Source of the DNA: Stutzerimonas stutzeri
GTDB lineage: Bacteria; Pseudomonadota; Gammaproteobacteria; Pseudomonadales; Pseudomonadaceae
Reading direction: 5' to 3'
Assembly: GCF_024448935.1 (NCBI RefSeq)
Contig: NZ_JAMOIE010000042.1
Coordinates: 1-40,088, forward strand
DNA: 40,088 nt
Shown here piece by piece: positions 1 through 8,528 of the stretch (its first letter is position 1; every line of letters begins with the position of its first letter). A model generated the notes under the pieces. That model ran no database searches. It had not been told where the DNA came from and saw only the letters and a list, made by a program, of their open reading frames with translations. Both the position numbers and the translations under genes were made by a program.

Positions 1-197
1 CCCCTGTAGCGGGCAAAACGTTCGTTGATCATTTCCAGGGTAGGCATGCGCCCACGGACGATCCGGTCCTGGCTGGTCAGGTCGTAACTCTTGATACTGC
101 CCGGTTCGGAATCGCTTTCGGTATCGACCAGACCGTCATCGACTCCGTGCAGGAGCGCGTCGATCTCGTCTTGCGAGAGCAGGTCTTGAACAGCCAT
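1..197 (-). CDS. fliM: Flagellar motor switch protein FliM (N-terminal part; runs off window)
   Basis: FliM forms the C-ring of the flagellar switch and binds phospho-CheY through its N-terminal peptide. The 65 visible residues begin MAVQDLLSQDEIDALLHGVD, the N-terminal signature of FliM (LSQDEIDALL is the conserved CheY-binding helix), followed by a stretch ending in MPTLEMINERFAR, typical of the start of the middle domain. The ATG at 197 lies 12 bases after the fliL stop, so the two are one transcript. The gene continues beyond position 1, so about four fifths of the protein is not visible. Identity is secure from the N-terminal motif. Confidence 0.95.
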   Translation of the reverse strand, partial: MAVQDLLSQDEIDALLHGVDDGLVDTESDSEPGSIKSYDLTSQDRIVRGRMPTLEMINERFARYR

Positions 198-209
198 CTG
201 AAACGACCC

Positions 210-740
210 CTATTGCAATACGAAGTTGGTGAACAGGACTTGCTCGATCGCGAGCTTGCCGATTTCCTTCTGTGCCAGCTCCTGAACGCTGGCGGTCGCC
301 TGCTGCCGCAGCATCTCCTGGCCGACAGGCGTCGCCAGGCTGGCAAAGTCCTGACTGGAGAACAACATGACCAGTTGATTGCGTAACAACGGCATGTGTT
401 CCTTCAACCCATCGAGCGCTGCCTGATCACGCGACATCAGCGCAACGCTGACTTGCATGTAGCGCTGGCGCCCACCGGCATTGGTGAAGTTGACAATAAA
501 AGCCGGTGCCAGCACCTCATAAATCGCCGCCTGCCGCCGGGGCGCGGCATCAGCCTTGGCAGTCTCATCCGCCGCCTGCGGCGACTCGCCTCGATACATG
601 GAGTACAAGATAGCGCCCACCGACACCCCGACGGCCAACAGCAATCCTAGGACAATCAGAATGATCAGCTTGAGTTTGCCCTTTCCTTCGCTCGCAGCCG
701 CAGGACTCGGAACGTCCGGAGGTCCCTGTTTCTTTGCCAT
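210..740 (-). CDS. fliL: Flagellar basal body-associated protein FliL
   Basis: FliL is a single-pass inner-membrane protein around the MotAB stator that helps torque and stator stability. The 176-residue product has a short cytoplasmic N-terminus, one transmembrane helix at about residues 24-45 (LIILIVLGLLLAVGVSVGAI), a linker rich in Ala/Asp, and a periplasmic domain with the family pattern of a strand ending VNF followed by RYMQVSVALMSRD. It ends in the typical hydrophobic tail EQVLFTNFVLQ. It is the first gene after a terminator and has its own sigma-54 promoter at 790-805, so it heads the fliLM... transcript. Confidence 0.95.
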   Translation of the reverse strand: MAKKQGPPDVPSPAAASEGKGKLKLIILIVLGLLLAVGVSVGAILYSMYRGESPQAADETAKADAAPRRQAAIYEVLAPAFIVNFTNAGGRQRYMQVSVALMSRDQAALDGLKEHMPLLRNQLVMLFSSQDFASLATPVGQEMLRQQATASVQELAQKEIGKLAIEQVLFTNFVLQ

Positions 741-789
741 GCCAAATATCCGTCATCACAAGTGTTTTCACTCGCCTCATCAACGAGCG

Positions 790-805
790 AGCAACTGCTG
801 TGCCA
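790..805 (-). promoter_or_regulatory. Sigma-54 promoter of fliL
   Basis: On the minus strand the sequence reads TGGCACAGCAGTTGCT, a perfect match to the RpoN consensus TGGCAC-N5-TTGCW. The predicted start of transcription is near 779, giving a leader of about 40 bases before the fliL ATG at 740. In pseudomonads the middle flagellar genes are RpoN/FleQ-FleR dependent, which agrees. Confidence 0.85.
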
Positions 806-896
806 AAGTATCGGCCAGCGAACAGGCAGCGTAAACGATTGCCATGGCGCGTCCGTCTTTTGTAGACGAATAGTCCGTGACTCAGGGTGCATGAGC

Positions 897-921
897 AAAA
901 AACCGGGCGCACAGCCCGGTT
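897..921 (-). terminator. Rho-independent terminator after fliK
   Basis: On the minus strand an 8-bp perfect stem (AACCGGGC / GCCCGGTT, loop of 5) is followed by six T. It lies 19 bases past the fliK stop codon and separates the fliK transcript from fliL. Confidence 0.85.
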
Positions 922-939
922 CCTGTCAGCACGTTACGG

Positions 940-2178
940 TCACGCGTAGTAATCCACCAAGCCGCGATCGCCACCGGCACGCGCGGAGCTGATCTCCATG
1001 CTGCCCTGAACGACCTCATCATCCCCTGCAGTCGATACACCGGCGACGCCACCATCACGCGATTCGCCGCCGCCGTCACCGCGCCAGCCTCGCGACTGGT
1101 CAGAGACGTTTACGTCCATCGTCATCCCCTGCTGAGTGAACATATCGCGAAGCCGCTGCAGTTGCCCTTCCAGCGCATCGCGTACGCCTGCGTGCGGGCT
1201 GAGGAAGGTCACCTGGGTTTGATCCTTGGTCATGTCGATACGAACCTCCATGCGGCCCAGCTCGGCCGGATCAAGCTGAATTTCGGCCGACTTGAGGTTC
1301 TGGCTGGACAACCACATCACCCGATCGACCACGGCTTCGCTCCAGCCGGTCTGCTGCATCTGCACAGGTTGTCCTGGCACCATCGTGGGCCGCTGCAGCT
1401 GCTGGGTCTGATTCTGCTGAGCAAGCGCCTGAGTCAATGGATTGAGCCGGTTCAACGCCGCTTCGGCGTTGCTTGGGCGACTGTCCTTCGGCGCGTCAAG
1501 TTTTTCGAGCAGTTCACCAAAGTCTTCCTCCAGCGAACGCTCGTCACCCTCGTCGAGCAAGGCCTCACCCTCTGGCAGGCTCGCCGGGGCGGTTTCCTGC
1601 GCATCGCCTGCGCCTTCCTCCGCCAATACGGCGTTCAGGAAAGGGCTCTTCTGGGTAGTCGACTGGAGCTCCAGCGTACGCTGCCCTGTCAGCAACGCCT
1701 CGCCGTCAGCCTCGAGACTCTCGGCAGCCGCCTGCGGCAGTGCCAGGCCAACCAGTAACTCGCTGTCTGGCAGCGGCAGTTCGTCGACGGGCGGCGCCTC
1801 GCTGACCGTACCCTGGCCGCCCATGCCGAACAGCAGCAGCGGATCAAGCTCGGCCTCCGGATTCGGCGCGCCGTCATCCACCGTCTCGGGGCTGGCAGGC
1901 AACTCATTGCCGGTTTCGGCCGCAGCCGGCTTTTCGGTGCCGCTTGCCTTGTCGGTTTCCTGACTCGGTTCCTTGCCAGTCGGCTTGTCCCGGGCCGGCT
2001 TCGCCGCCGCGTTTTGCGCCTCGGCAGGCTTGCCCTGGCGCTCTTTCGCATAGACGTCAGCGAAGCCGGAGGCCTCGTCACGACTGGATTGTCGGGCAGG
2101 CTTGGGGGATGCGTTCGCGGCCTTGGCGGCGGCGGTCGGGGCCTTGATATTGAGCAACAGATCGGGGGAAACGGCCAT
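940..2178 (-). CDS. fliK: Flagellar hook-length control protein FliK
   Basis: FliK is the secreted ruler that sets hook length and switches the export apparatus from hook to filament substrates. The 412-residue protein has a long low-complexity N-terminal and middle part rich in Ala, Pro, Glu and Gln, and a C-terminal hook-length control domain at about residues 290-385 containing the family motifs LDPAELGRMEV and HAGVRDALEGQL. The start chosen is the ATG at 2178 (MAVSPDLLL), which has GGAAAG just upstream; the open frame extends 47 codons further but that part does not look coding. A terminator follows directly. A weaker sigma-54 site at 2217-2232 may drive it. Confidence 0.9.
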   Translation of the reverse strand: MAVSPDLLLNIKAPTAAAKAANASPKPARQSSRDEASGFADVYAKERQGKPAEAQNAAAKPARDKPTGKEPSQETDKASGTEKPAAAETGNELPASPETVDDGAPNPEAELDPLLLFGMGGQGTVSEAPPVDELPLPDSELLVGLALPQAAAESLEADGEALLTGQRTLELQSTTQKSPFLNAVLAEEGAGDAQETAPASLPEGEALLDEGDERSLEEDFGELLEKLDAPKDSRPSNAEAALNRLNPLTQALAQQNQTQQLQRPTMVPGQPVQMQQTGWSEAVVDRVMWLSSQNLKSAEIQLDPAELGRMEVRIDMTKDQTQVTFLSPHAGVRDALEGQLQRLRDMFTQQGMTMDVNVSDQSRGWRGDGGGESRDGGVAGVSTAGDDEVVQGSMEISSARAGGDRGLVDYYA

Positions 2179-2216
2179 GGATCTTTCCGCTGAGGATGGA
2201 GACGTGCTGATGCTCA

Positions 2217-2232
2217 AGCAAACTCCGGGCCA
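2217..2232 (-). promoter_or_regulatory. Possible sigma-54 promoter of fliK
   Basis: The minus strand reads TGGCCC-GGAGT-TTGC, with the invariant GG and GC at the right spacing and one mismatch to TGGCAC. Transcription would start near 2206, about 28 bases before the fliK ATG at 2178. The match is weaker than those of fliE and fliL, and the preceding hptB gene could also read through. Confidence 0.5.
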
Positions 2233-2300
2233 CTCGGTAGCGAATGAAGGTTCAGCGGCAGCGTAGCGACCCCAGCGGGGCTCTGGGAAAAAGGTGCTTG

Positions 2301-2657
2301 TCAGCCAGGTCCTGCCCAACGCTGGCGTTCGGCGCGATAGAGCATGCGCACAATGGTAAATTCGCGTTCGATGCGCTCGATCAGGACCGGCGCCTCATCC
2401 AGTTGGTCGCGCCTGGCGGACTCCTCCATCTCTCGACAAAGTTCTGCCAGCAACGCGGCGCCCATGTTGCTGCAGCTACCTTTGAAACTGTGCGCAGCCT
2501 GACGCAGGCGCTCTGCCTCGCCGCTCCGACAGGCCGCCTGCAACAGCCGCAGCCGCTCTTCGGAATCGGCGAGGAAGGTGTCCAGCAGTACCGGGTACTC
2601 CGCTTCCATCACTTCCTGAAGGGTTACCAGCGCGCTGGTGTCGAGATGTTCGGCCAC
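2301..2657 (-). CDS. hptB: Histidine phosphotransfer protein HptB-like
   Basis: A stand-alone Hpt protein relays phosphate from hybrid sensor kinases to a response regulator; in Pseudomonas aeruginosa HptB passes phosphate to HsbR to control swarming and biofilm through the anti-anti-sigma factor HsbA. The 118-residue product is all-helical with the phosphorylation motif AAHSFKGSCSNMGA; the phospho-accepting histidine is about residue 56. I chose the GTG at 2657 because AGGAG lies seven bases upstream; an ATG at 2693 is possible but would overlap the previous gene and has no clear ribosome site. Position directly after an HsbR-like gene supports the name, which is given by context rather than a full alignment. 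Confidence 0.82.
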   Translation of the reverse strand: MAEHLDTSALVTLQEVMEAEYPVLLDTFLADSEERLRLLQAACRSGEAERLRQAAHSFKGSCSNMGAALLAELCREMEESARRDQLDEAPVLIERIEREFTIVRMLYRAERQRWAGPG

Positions 2658-2685
2658 GGAAACGCTCCTGGCTGTAAACGGCGGA

Positions 2686-4392
2686 TTATGCATGACCGGA
2701 CCAGTGAAACTCCACGTTGAGCACCTTGCCGTCGGGCTGCCAATAAAATCGCTCGCTTAACTGGCGAATCATGCGTAGCCCTCGCCCTTCCAGGGATTCG
2801 CTGCCGTATTGCCGGTCCAATGCACGCTGCACATCGAAGCCCGGTCCGCTGTCGCGAACAGCGATGCGCAGATACCCCTTGGCCCCTTCAGACTTGACGG
2901 TAAACTCGATCGACACGAAGCCTTCGCCAAGCGCGTCCAGCCGCCGCTGGCGTTCCCGGTAATAGCGGGCAAAGCCTTCCGCGTCGAACTTGATGGACGA
3001 ATCGAGCAACAGCACCCCATGCTCCACCGCGTTGGCATAGAGCTCAGTCAACACTGTAAAAATGCTGCCGACACGGTAGCGCAGGGGCGAAATCTGCAGC
3101 AAAAGCTGCATCGCCATCGGCAAAGGGTCAGCCGAGCGCAGGCTGCCGGGGCGTAGTTCGATGCAAGTCGACCAATCTCTCGGGCGCAGCTCTCGGCTTC
3201 CGAGTGGGTAAACATGAAGCGAATGAGGCGCAACCGCCCCAGGCTCGGCGATCATGCTCACTTCAACCAAGCTCAGGTCGTCAAGTATTTGACCATGGAA
3301 GGCATGCAGCGCCTCCTGAATGTCGTCTAACAGCGTCGCGGGGTCGCTGTTGGACTCCATTACCGCAAGCAGCCGTTGCTCGCCGAACAGCTGATCATCG
3401 GCGTTGCAACTCTCCAGCAACCCGTCCGACAGCAACAGCAGGCGATCGCCCAGCGCCAAAGGCAGTGTCTCGAAGGTGTCATCGAATGACGTCGCCTCTC
3501 GTACCCCCAGCGGCAAATGCCTGGACCGCAAGGGCAACCGTGCGCCGTTCACGGCCTTGAGCAGGTAGCCGTCTGGCAAGCCACCGTTCCATACGCGCAA
3601 TATGCCTTGCTCGAGGTTGATGTCGAGAAAGGTGGCGCAGCAGAACATCTCGACCGGCAGGATCAGCTTCAGCTTGGCGTTGATATCGCGAAGGATCTGA
3701 TTGCTCGAATAGCCCTTGGCGGTCATTCCGTAAAACGTTTCCGCCAGCGGCATGGCACCGATCGCAGCCGGCAGACCATGGCCGGTGAAGTCGCCGAGTA
3801 GCACGAACATCCTGCCGGCCGGCGCTTGGGCAGCAAGCAGCAGGTCGCCATTGAACAGCGCCCGAGGAGATTGTCGATAGCGGATGTTGGGGGCGTCAAG
3901 GCAGCCGGCGTGAGCGACCTTGTCGAAAATGGCCTTGGCCGCGCGCTGCTCGTCGAGCAATTGCTGATTGCGGCGGCCGATCAGATCACGCTGCTCCAGC
4001 AGCGTCGCTTGCAGGCGGCGCAAGCGATGCATGGCCTGGATCTTTGCTTCCAGCATGATCGGGTTGTAGGGCTTGGCGATAAAGTCATCGCCGCCCGCCT
4101 CGAGGCAGCGAACCAGCGCTTCGTTTTCGGTCAGCGAGGTAAGAAAGATGATGGGCACCAGCTCATTGCCAGCCAATTGCTTGATCTGCTGTGCCGCTTC
4201 GAAGCCGTCCATCACCGGCATCAACGCATCCATCAGAACCAGCTGTGGGCGCTCGCGCTCGAACAGTTCCACCGCTTCGGCGCCATTGGCGGCCGTTACC
4301 ACGTGATGGCCCTGGCGGCGGACGATAGCCGCCAACAGCAGGCGATCAGCCGCACCATCCTCGGCAATGAGTATGGAGAGCCGACGAGGCAT
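2686..4392 (-). CDS. hsbR: Response regulator with PP2C phosphatase and anti-sigma kinase domains (HsbR-like)
   Basis: Three domains are visible in 568 residues. A receiver domain fills about 1-125, with acidic residues E11/D12, the phospho-acceptor D55 in LVLMDALMPVMDG and the lysine in FIAKPYNP. A PP2C/SpoIIE-type phosphatase follows at about 165-375 (GDFTGHGLPAAIGAMP, LLLLSDGLLE). A C-terminal GHKL kinase of the RsbW type lies at about 430-565 (ELYANAVEHG, DSGPGF). This is the architecture of P. aeruginosa HsbR, which either phosphorylates or dephosphorylates HsbA according to HptB signalling. The start ATG overlaps the stop of the upstream STAS gene by one base (TGATG), showing translational coupling. 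Confidence 0.88.
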   Translation of the reverse strand: MPRRLSILIAEDGAADRLLLAAIVRRQGHHVVTAANGAEAVELFERERPQLVLMDALMPVMDGFEAAQQIKQLAGNELVPIIFLTSLTENEALVRCLEAGGDDFIAKPYNPIMLEAKIQAMHRLRRLQATLLEQRDLIGRRNQQLLDEQRAAKAIFDKVAHAGCLDAPNIRYRQSPRALFNGDLLLAAQAPAGRMFVLLGDFTGHGLPAAIGAMPLAETFYGMTAKGYSSNQILRDINAKLKLILPVEMFCCATFLDINLEQGILRVWNGGLPDGYLLKAVNGARLPLRSRHLPLGVREATSFDDTFETLPLALGDRLLLLSDGLLESCNADDQLFGEQRLLAVMESNSDPATLLDDIQEALHAFHGQILDDLSLVEVSMIAEPGAVAPHSLHVYPLGSRELRPRDWSTCIELRPGSLRSADPLPMAMQLLLQISPLRYRVGSIFTVLTELYANAVEHGVLLLDSSIKFDAEGFARYYRERQRRLDALGEGFVSIEFTVKSEGAKGYLRIAVRDSGPGFDVQRALDRQYGSESLEGRGLRMIRQLSERFYWQPDGKVLNVEFHWSGHA

Positions 4393-4697
4393 CAGGCGAT
4401 CGCGAACAGTTGTTCGAAGTTGGAAACCGAAAGGATTTTGCGGACGTCAGGATTGCAATTGATCAGGCGAATATCGGCCTTATCGCTGCCCGCATGATCA
4501 CGCAACAGCAACAACATCCCAAGGGCGGAACTGTCGAGATAGGTCGCGCCGTTGAGATCGACCACATAGCGTCGGGGCGAACTCCCAGCACACTGATAGG
4601 CATCGCGAAAAGCCTGGTGCGTGTTGAAATCGAAGCGCCCCCGAATCGTTATGGTCAGCTCCTGTCCATCTGCCGATAGCTGTGCACTGATGGTCAT
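4392..4697 (-). CDS. hsbA: Anti-sigma factor antagonist, STAS domain (HsbA-like)
   Basis: The 101-residue protein is a single STAS domain. Its signature LDSSALGMLLLLRD places the regulatory serine at residue 56, the same position reported for P. aeruginosa HsbA, whose phosphorylation state decides whether it binds the flagellar anti-sigma factor FlgM or a diguanylate cyclase. It is the first gene of hsbA-hsbR-hptB, a partner-switching module wedged between fliJ and fliK. The upstream gap of 173 bases holds no sigma-54 match that I could find, so it may be read from the fliE promoter or from an unrecognised promoter. Confidence 0.85.
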   Translation of the reverse strand: MTISAQLSADGQELTITIRGRFDFNTHQAFRDAYQCAGSSPRRYVVDLNGATYLDSSALGMLLLLRDHAGSDKADIRLINCNPDVRKILSVSNFEQLFAIA

Positions 4698-4870
4698 CTA
4701 GTAGCACTCCTGATCCGAACGAGGTCGTGGTCTTTCGCCACCGCTGTCTTGCTGGGTTGGTGCCGGCGCGCCGAATGGCGCCACGTCCAGGGCCTGCAGC
4801 TTCAGTTCCCACCGCGCTAATGTAAAGAAGCTGATGAAGATTTAGCACCCTAAGCCCAGCGCAGCAAGCC

Positions 4871-5323
4871 TCAATCCTGTTTGGGGCGACTCGAGAGTCG
4901 CTGGGAAAATTCGTCCAGCAGTTTTTGCTCTCGCTTGTCCGCCGCGGTTCTTGCCTCTTGCAGGTAGCGCTCGACCAGTCTGCGCAGGCCGTCTAGCCGG
5001 GCACGCCGCTGTTGCCATTGGTCACGCAGCTTGTCGAGGTTGTTGCGGTGCCAATCCAGGCTGCGCTGCTGCTGCCCGATGGCGGACTCGAGCTGGGAGA
5101 GAAAACGTTGGTAGTTCATCAGCCATTGGCCGGACACGCCCTGGCTGCCCTGCGCCATCCACTGCTGCTGGTAATCGGCGAAGTATTGCCGTAACTCGCC
5201 CAGCTTGGCTTCGGCCTGGGCGACTTGCGCCTGGCCTTGGCCAAATAGCTTAGCGGCCTCTCGCTCGGCACGCTCGGCCATATCGATCACCGGCGCCAGG
5301 CGCGCCGCTCGGCTGGCTGGCAA
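4871..5323 (-). CDS. fliJ: Flagellar export chaperone FliJ
   Basis: FliJ is a coiled-coil protein that links the FliI ATPase ring to the export gate and escorts unused chaperones. The 150-residue product begins MPASRAARLAPVIDMAE and is almost wholly heptad-like helix rich in Gln, Glu and Arg. It holds the pseudomonad stretch GQWLMNYQRFLSQLE and ends KREQKLLDEFSQRL. The start is a TTG at 5323, three bases after the fliI stop; no ATG or GTG nearby would keep the conserved SRAARLAP start, so TTG is the likely initiator, with tight coupling to fliI. Confidence 0.9.
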   Translation of the reverse strand: MPASRAARLAPVIDMAERAEREAAKLFGQGQAQVAQAEAKLGELRQYFADYQQQWMAQGSQGVSGQWLMNYQRFLSQLESAIGQQQRSLDWHRNNLDKLRDQWQQRRARLDGLRRLVERYLQEARTAADKREQKLLDEFSQRLSSRPKQD

Positions 5324-5326
5324 GGA

Positions 5327-6685
5327 TTAGCCTGCGGCCTTGGGATTGAATACGCCGCCCAGCAGCGCTTCGCTCTGGGCCAAATGCTCGGCTTCGTCCA
5401 GACCCTGCCGAAGGTAGCGAACCATCTCCGCCTGTCGGGCGATGGCGAGGTCGGTTTCCGGATCGCCTCCCGGTACGTACGCGCCGACGCTGATCAGATC
5501 GCGGCTCTGCTGAAACCGCGACCAGAGCTGTTTGAAGCGCTGGGCATTGCGCATATGTTCAGCACTGACCACCTGCGGCATGACCCGGCTGATTGAGGCC
5601 TCGATGTCGATGGCGGGGTAATGCCCCTCCTCCGCCAACCGGCGAGACAACACAAAATGGCCGTCCAACACCCCTCGTGCGGCGTCGGCGATCGGGTCCT
5701 GCTGATCGTCGCCCTCGGACAAGACGGTATAGAACGCCGTGATCGAACCGCCGCCCTCCTCGGCATTACCCGCGCGCTCCACCAGGCTCGGCAGCTTGGC
5801 GAATACCGAAGGCGGGTAACCCTTGGTCGCCGGCGGTTCGCCGATGGCCAGAGCAATTTCGCGCTGGGCTTGAGCGAAGCGGGTCAACGAATCCATCAGC
5901 AGCAGGACGTTCTTGCCCTTGTCGCGGAAGTATTCAGCGATGCGCGTGCAGTACATGGCGGCTCGCAAGCGCATCAAGGGCGCGTCGTCCGCCGGTGAGG
6001 CGACGACAACCGAACGCTTGATGCTTTCTTCGGTAAGAATGTTCTCGATGAACTCTTTTACCTCCCGGCCCCGTTCGCCGATGAGCCCGACGACGATGAT
6101 GTCGGCCTCGGTGAAGCGCGTCATCATGCCGAGCAGGACGGACTTACCCACGCCGGTGCCGGCGAACAGCCCCAGACGCTGCCCGCGGCCGACGGTCAGC
6201 AAGCCGTTGATGCTGCGGATCCCGACATCCAGCGGCTCGCTGATGGGGTGGCGCTTGAGTGGGTTGATCAGCGGGCCGTCCAGGGGGACCCAGTCCTCGG
6301 CTTTCATTCCGCCCTTGCCGTCCAGTGCACGGCCAGCACCATCCAGCACGCGCCCCAGCATCGAGGTCCCCATGGGTAGCCGCCCGGTATTGGCCAAGGG
6401 CACCACGCGCGCGCCGGGGGCGATGCCCGCCAGGCTGCCGACCGGCATCAGATAGAGCTTGCCGCCGGAGAAGCCCATTACTTCCGCTTCGACCTGGGTT
6501 GGATGGTAGCTGTCGTCATTGATCACCAGGCAGCGGCTGCCCACCGCCGCACGCAGGCCTTCGGCTTCCAGCGTCAACCCGACCATACGCAACAACCGAC
6601 CCTCGAGGATCGGTTGGCTGGGAAGCTTGATCGCCTCGCCGTAGGTTTCGAAGCGCTTGGCGAAGCTGGTTCGTTCAAGGCGCAT
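5327..6685 (-). CDS. fliI: Flagellum-specific ATPase FliI
   Basis: FliI is the hexameric ATPase of the flagellar type III export apparatus, related to the F1 beta subunit. The 452-residue protein has an N-terminal beta-barrel part, a Walker A motif [11 protein letters not shown] near residue 180, a Walker B region [19 protein letters not shown], and the export-ATPase stretch [19 protein letters not shown] take the ATG at 6685 ([13 protein letters not shown]), which matches the family length of about 450; the frame is open 73 codons further upstream only because it runs through the fliH repeat. It overlaps the end of fliH by 11 bases. Confidence 0.96.
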   Translation of the reverse strand: MRLERTSFAKRFETYGEAIKLPSQPILEGRLLRMVGLTLEAEGLRAAVGSRCLVINDDSYHPTQVEAEVMGFSGGKLYLMPVGSLAGIAPGARVVPLANTGRLPMGTSMLGRVLDGAGRALDGKGGMKAEDWVPLDGPLINPLKRHPISEPLDVGIRSINGLLTVGRGQRLGLFAGTGVGKSVLLGMMTRFTEADIIVVGLIGERGREVKEFIENILTEESIKRSVVVASPADDAPLMRLRAAMYCTRIAEYFRDKGKNVLLLMDSLTRFAQAQREIALAIGEPPATKGYPPSVFAKLPSLVERAGNAEEGGGSITAFYTVLSEGDDQQDPIADAARGVLDGHFVLSRRLAEEGHYPAIDIEASISRVMPQVVSAEHMRNAQRFKQLWSRFQQSRDLISVGAYVPGGDPETDLAIARQAEMVRYLRQGLDEAEHLAQSEALLGGVFNPKAAG

Positions 6686-7493
6686 CGGCTGGCTCCGCAC
6701 CCGAGCCGAGATCGAGATCGAGATCGAGATCGAGATCGAGATCGAGATGCAGGTCAGCCTCGGGCGGGCTGGTGGCGTTTTCCCGCTGCTGTTCGAATAG
6801 TTGACTGATCGCCAGGCCCAGGCGCGTTTCGACACTCGCGTCGATACGGCTCTGTTCGGTCTCGATCCGGCAACCGCCCGGCAGCAGTTCACTGTCCTCA
6901 ACAATGCGCCAGGTCTCTTCGTGGCGCTCGCGCAGCGCTTTGACCAAGTCGAAATCCTGCGGGTTGATGTAGATGCGCACGTTACTGGCCCCCATGGGCA
7001 ACAACTTGAGCGCTTCGCGCAGCACCTGGCGGATCTGGCTGGAGTCGAGCAGCAGATCGCGTTGAATCACTTCGCGCGCCAGCTGGCTGACCAGCGTGAC
7101 CATGGCGTGTTCGAGGTTGCGATCCTGATCGGCGATGGGTTCGAGCAGCTGCGTCATCAGCTTTTCCAGGCCCTGCAGCTTGGGGATCAGCGCCGCCTCG
7201 GCTTCTTGCCTGGCCTTGAGCTGACCGGCGTGAAACCCGTCCTTTTCGCCCGTGCTGAAACCTTCGTTGTAGGCCTCCTGACGAATCGCCTCGAGTTCGT
7301 CGAGCGTCAGCGGTTTGACTTCCTCGACAGGGACGTCTTCGCTGCGCGACAGCTCTTCGTCCGGGCTCGGTTCATCGGCCGCTTCAGGCTCTTCCGGCGT
7401 CGCACCCAGCGGGTCGAAGCTCGGCAGGGCCCAGCGATCGAAGACATTGACGTCCTTCGCGCGGATCACGTCGCTGGGGTTTTCCTTGGACAT
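6675..7493 (-). CDS. fliH: Flagellar assembly protein FliH, with a Leu-Asp repeat tail
   Basis: FliH binds FliI and docks it to the C-ring, acting like the peripheral stalk of an ATP synthase. The 272-residue product has an acidic disordered N-terminal half, a glycine-spaced helix start ([20 protein letters not shown]) and the C-terminal FliI-binding domain ending near residue 240 ([20 protein letters not shown]). After this comes an added tail with about seven alternating Leu-Asp pairs coded by a hexanucleotide repeat, then a short Pro/Ala end. The repeat keeps the frame whatever its copy number. The gene sits between fliG (15-base gap) and fliI (overlap). Confidence 0.93.
   Translation of the reverse strand: MSKENPSDVIRAKDVNVFDRWALPSFDPLGATPEEPEAADEPSPDEELSRSEDVPVEEVKPLTLDELEAIRQEAYNEGFSTGEKDGFHAGQLKARQEAEAALIPKLQGLEKLMTQLLEPIADQDRNLEHAMVTLVSQLAREVIQRDLLLDSSQIRQVLREALKLLPMGASNVRIYINPQDFDLVKALRERHEETWRIVEDSELLPGGCRIETEQSRIDASVETRLGLAISQLFEQQRENATSPPEADLHLDLDLDLDLDLDLGSGAEPADAP
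6708..6748. repeat. Hexanucleotide tandem repeat (GAGATC, 6.8 copies) in fliH
   Basis: Six perfect copies of GAGATC plus five of the next six bases run from 6708 to 6748 on the plus strand. In the fliH frame (minus) each unit codes Asp-Leu, so gain or loss of units changes protein length by two residues without a frameshift. Each unit also contains a GATC Dam-type site. The units are identical, which suggests recent slippage. Confidence 0.97.
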
Positions 7494-7508
7494 ACGGCTC
7501 GCCTGGAC

Positions 7509-8528
7509 CTAGATCATTTCTTCGCCGCCCTTGCCACCGAGCACGATCTCTCCGGCTTCGGCCATACGGCGAGCGATAGTGAGAATTTCCTTCTGGGCGC
7601 CCTCGACTTCGCTGATGCGCACCGGCCCCTTGGCTTCCAGGTCGTCGCGCAGCAACTCGCCGGCGCGCTTGGACATGTTCTTGAAGATCTTCTCCTTGAT
7701 CGCTTCGTCAGCGCCCTTGAGCGCCATGACCAGCACATCGGAGGATACTTCGCGCAGCAACACCTGAATGCCCCGGTCGTCGAGATCGGCAAGATTGTCG
7801 AACACGAACATCAGGTCCTCGATCTGCGAGGACAGATCTTCGTCGACATCCCGAATGGCGTCCATCAGTTGGCCTTCGACTGAACTGTCGAGGTAGTTCA
7901 TGATGTCCGCGGCGCGCTTGACACCGCCCAGCGTTGCCCGCGTGGTATTGGCGTTGCCGGAGAACTGTTTCTCCAAAATCAGGTTGAGCTCCTTCAACGC
8001 CGCCGGCTGCACGGTATTGAGCGACGACACGCGAAGAACGATGTCGAGCCGTACCTTGTGATCGAAATGCGACAGCACTTCGCCCGCCTGGTCAGGATCC
8101 AGATACGCCACCACGATCGCCTGGATCTGTGGATGCTCGTAGCGGATCACGTCGGCTACCGCGCGGGGCTCCATCCACTTCAGGCTGTCCAGGCCGCTGG
8201 TGTTGCCACCCAGCAGGATGCGATCGATCAGGCCTCCGGCTTTGTCCTCGCCCAGCGCCTGGGTGAGCATCTTGCGGATATAACCGTCCGAGCCCACGCC
8301 AAGGCCGGTCTGATCGCCAACGATGTCGACAAACTCGCTCATCACTTTCTCGACCTGTTCACGGTGAATGTTGCGCATCTGCGCCATCGTCGTGCCGACC
8401 TTCTGCACTTCCTTCGGGCCGAGATGGCGCAGCACCTGCGCGGCATCGGCCTCGCCCAGCGAGAGCAGCAGTATCGCGGCCTTGTCGATCTTGTTCAGCT
8501 TGTTAGCCGGAACGCGCGCATCACTCAT
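7509..8528 (-). CDS. fliG: Flagellar motor switch protein FliG
   Basis: FliG couples the stators to the rotor and joins FliM to the MS ring. The protein (339 residues from the ATG at 8528) has the N-terminal FliF-binding part (LNKIDKAAILLLSLGE), the middle domain with the EHPQ motif (VIRYEHPQIQAIVVAYLD) and the C-terminal torque domain with charged motor residues (FVFDNLADLDDRGIQ, LREVSSDVL). Two in-frame ATGs compete: 8534 has GGAT five bases upstream, but 8528 gives the usual pseudomonad start MSD; either overlaps the fliF stop. Confidence 0.96.
   Translation of the reverse strand: MSDARVPANKLNKIDKAAILLLSLGEADAAQVLRHLGPKEVQKVGTTMAQMRNIHREQVEKVMSEFVDIVGDQTGLGVGSDGYIRKMLTQALGEDKAGGLIDRILLGGNTSGLDSLKWMEPRAVADVIRYEHPQIQAIVVAYLDPDQAGEVLSHFDHKVRLDIVLRVSSLNTVQPAALKELNLILEKQFSGNANTTRATLGGVKRAADIMNYLDSSVEGQLMDAIRDVDEDLSSQIEDLMFVFDNLADLDDRGIQVLLREVSSDVLVMALKGADEAIKEKIFKNMSKRAGELLRDDLEAKGPVRISEVEGAQKEILTIARRMAEAGEIVLGGKGGEEMI

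Noticed and set aside
1162..1963. Long plus-strand frames over fliK
   Set aside because: They are shadows of the low-complexity Ala/Glu-rich fliK sequence.
4698..4870. Sigma-54 promoter before hsbA
   Set aside because: TTGCTGGGTTGGTGCC lacks the GG/GC spacing needed; no match on either strand.
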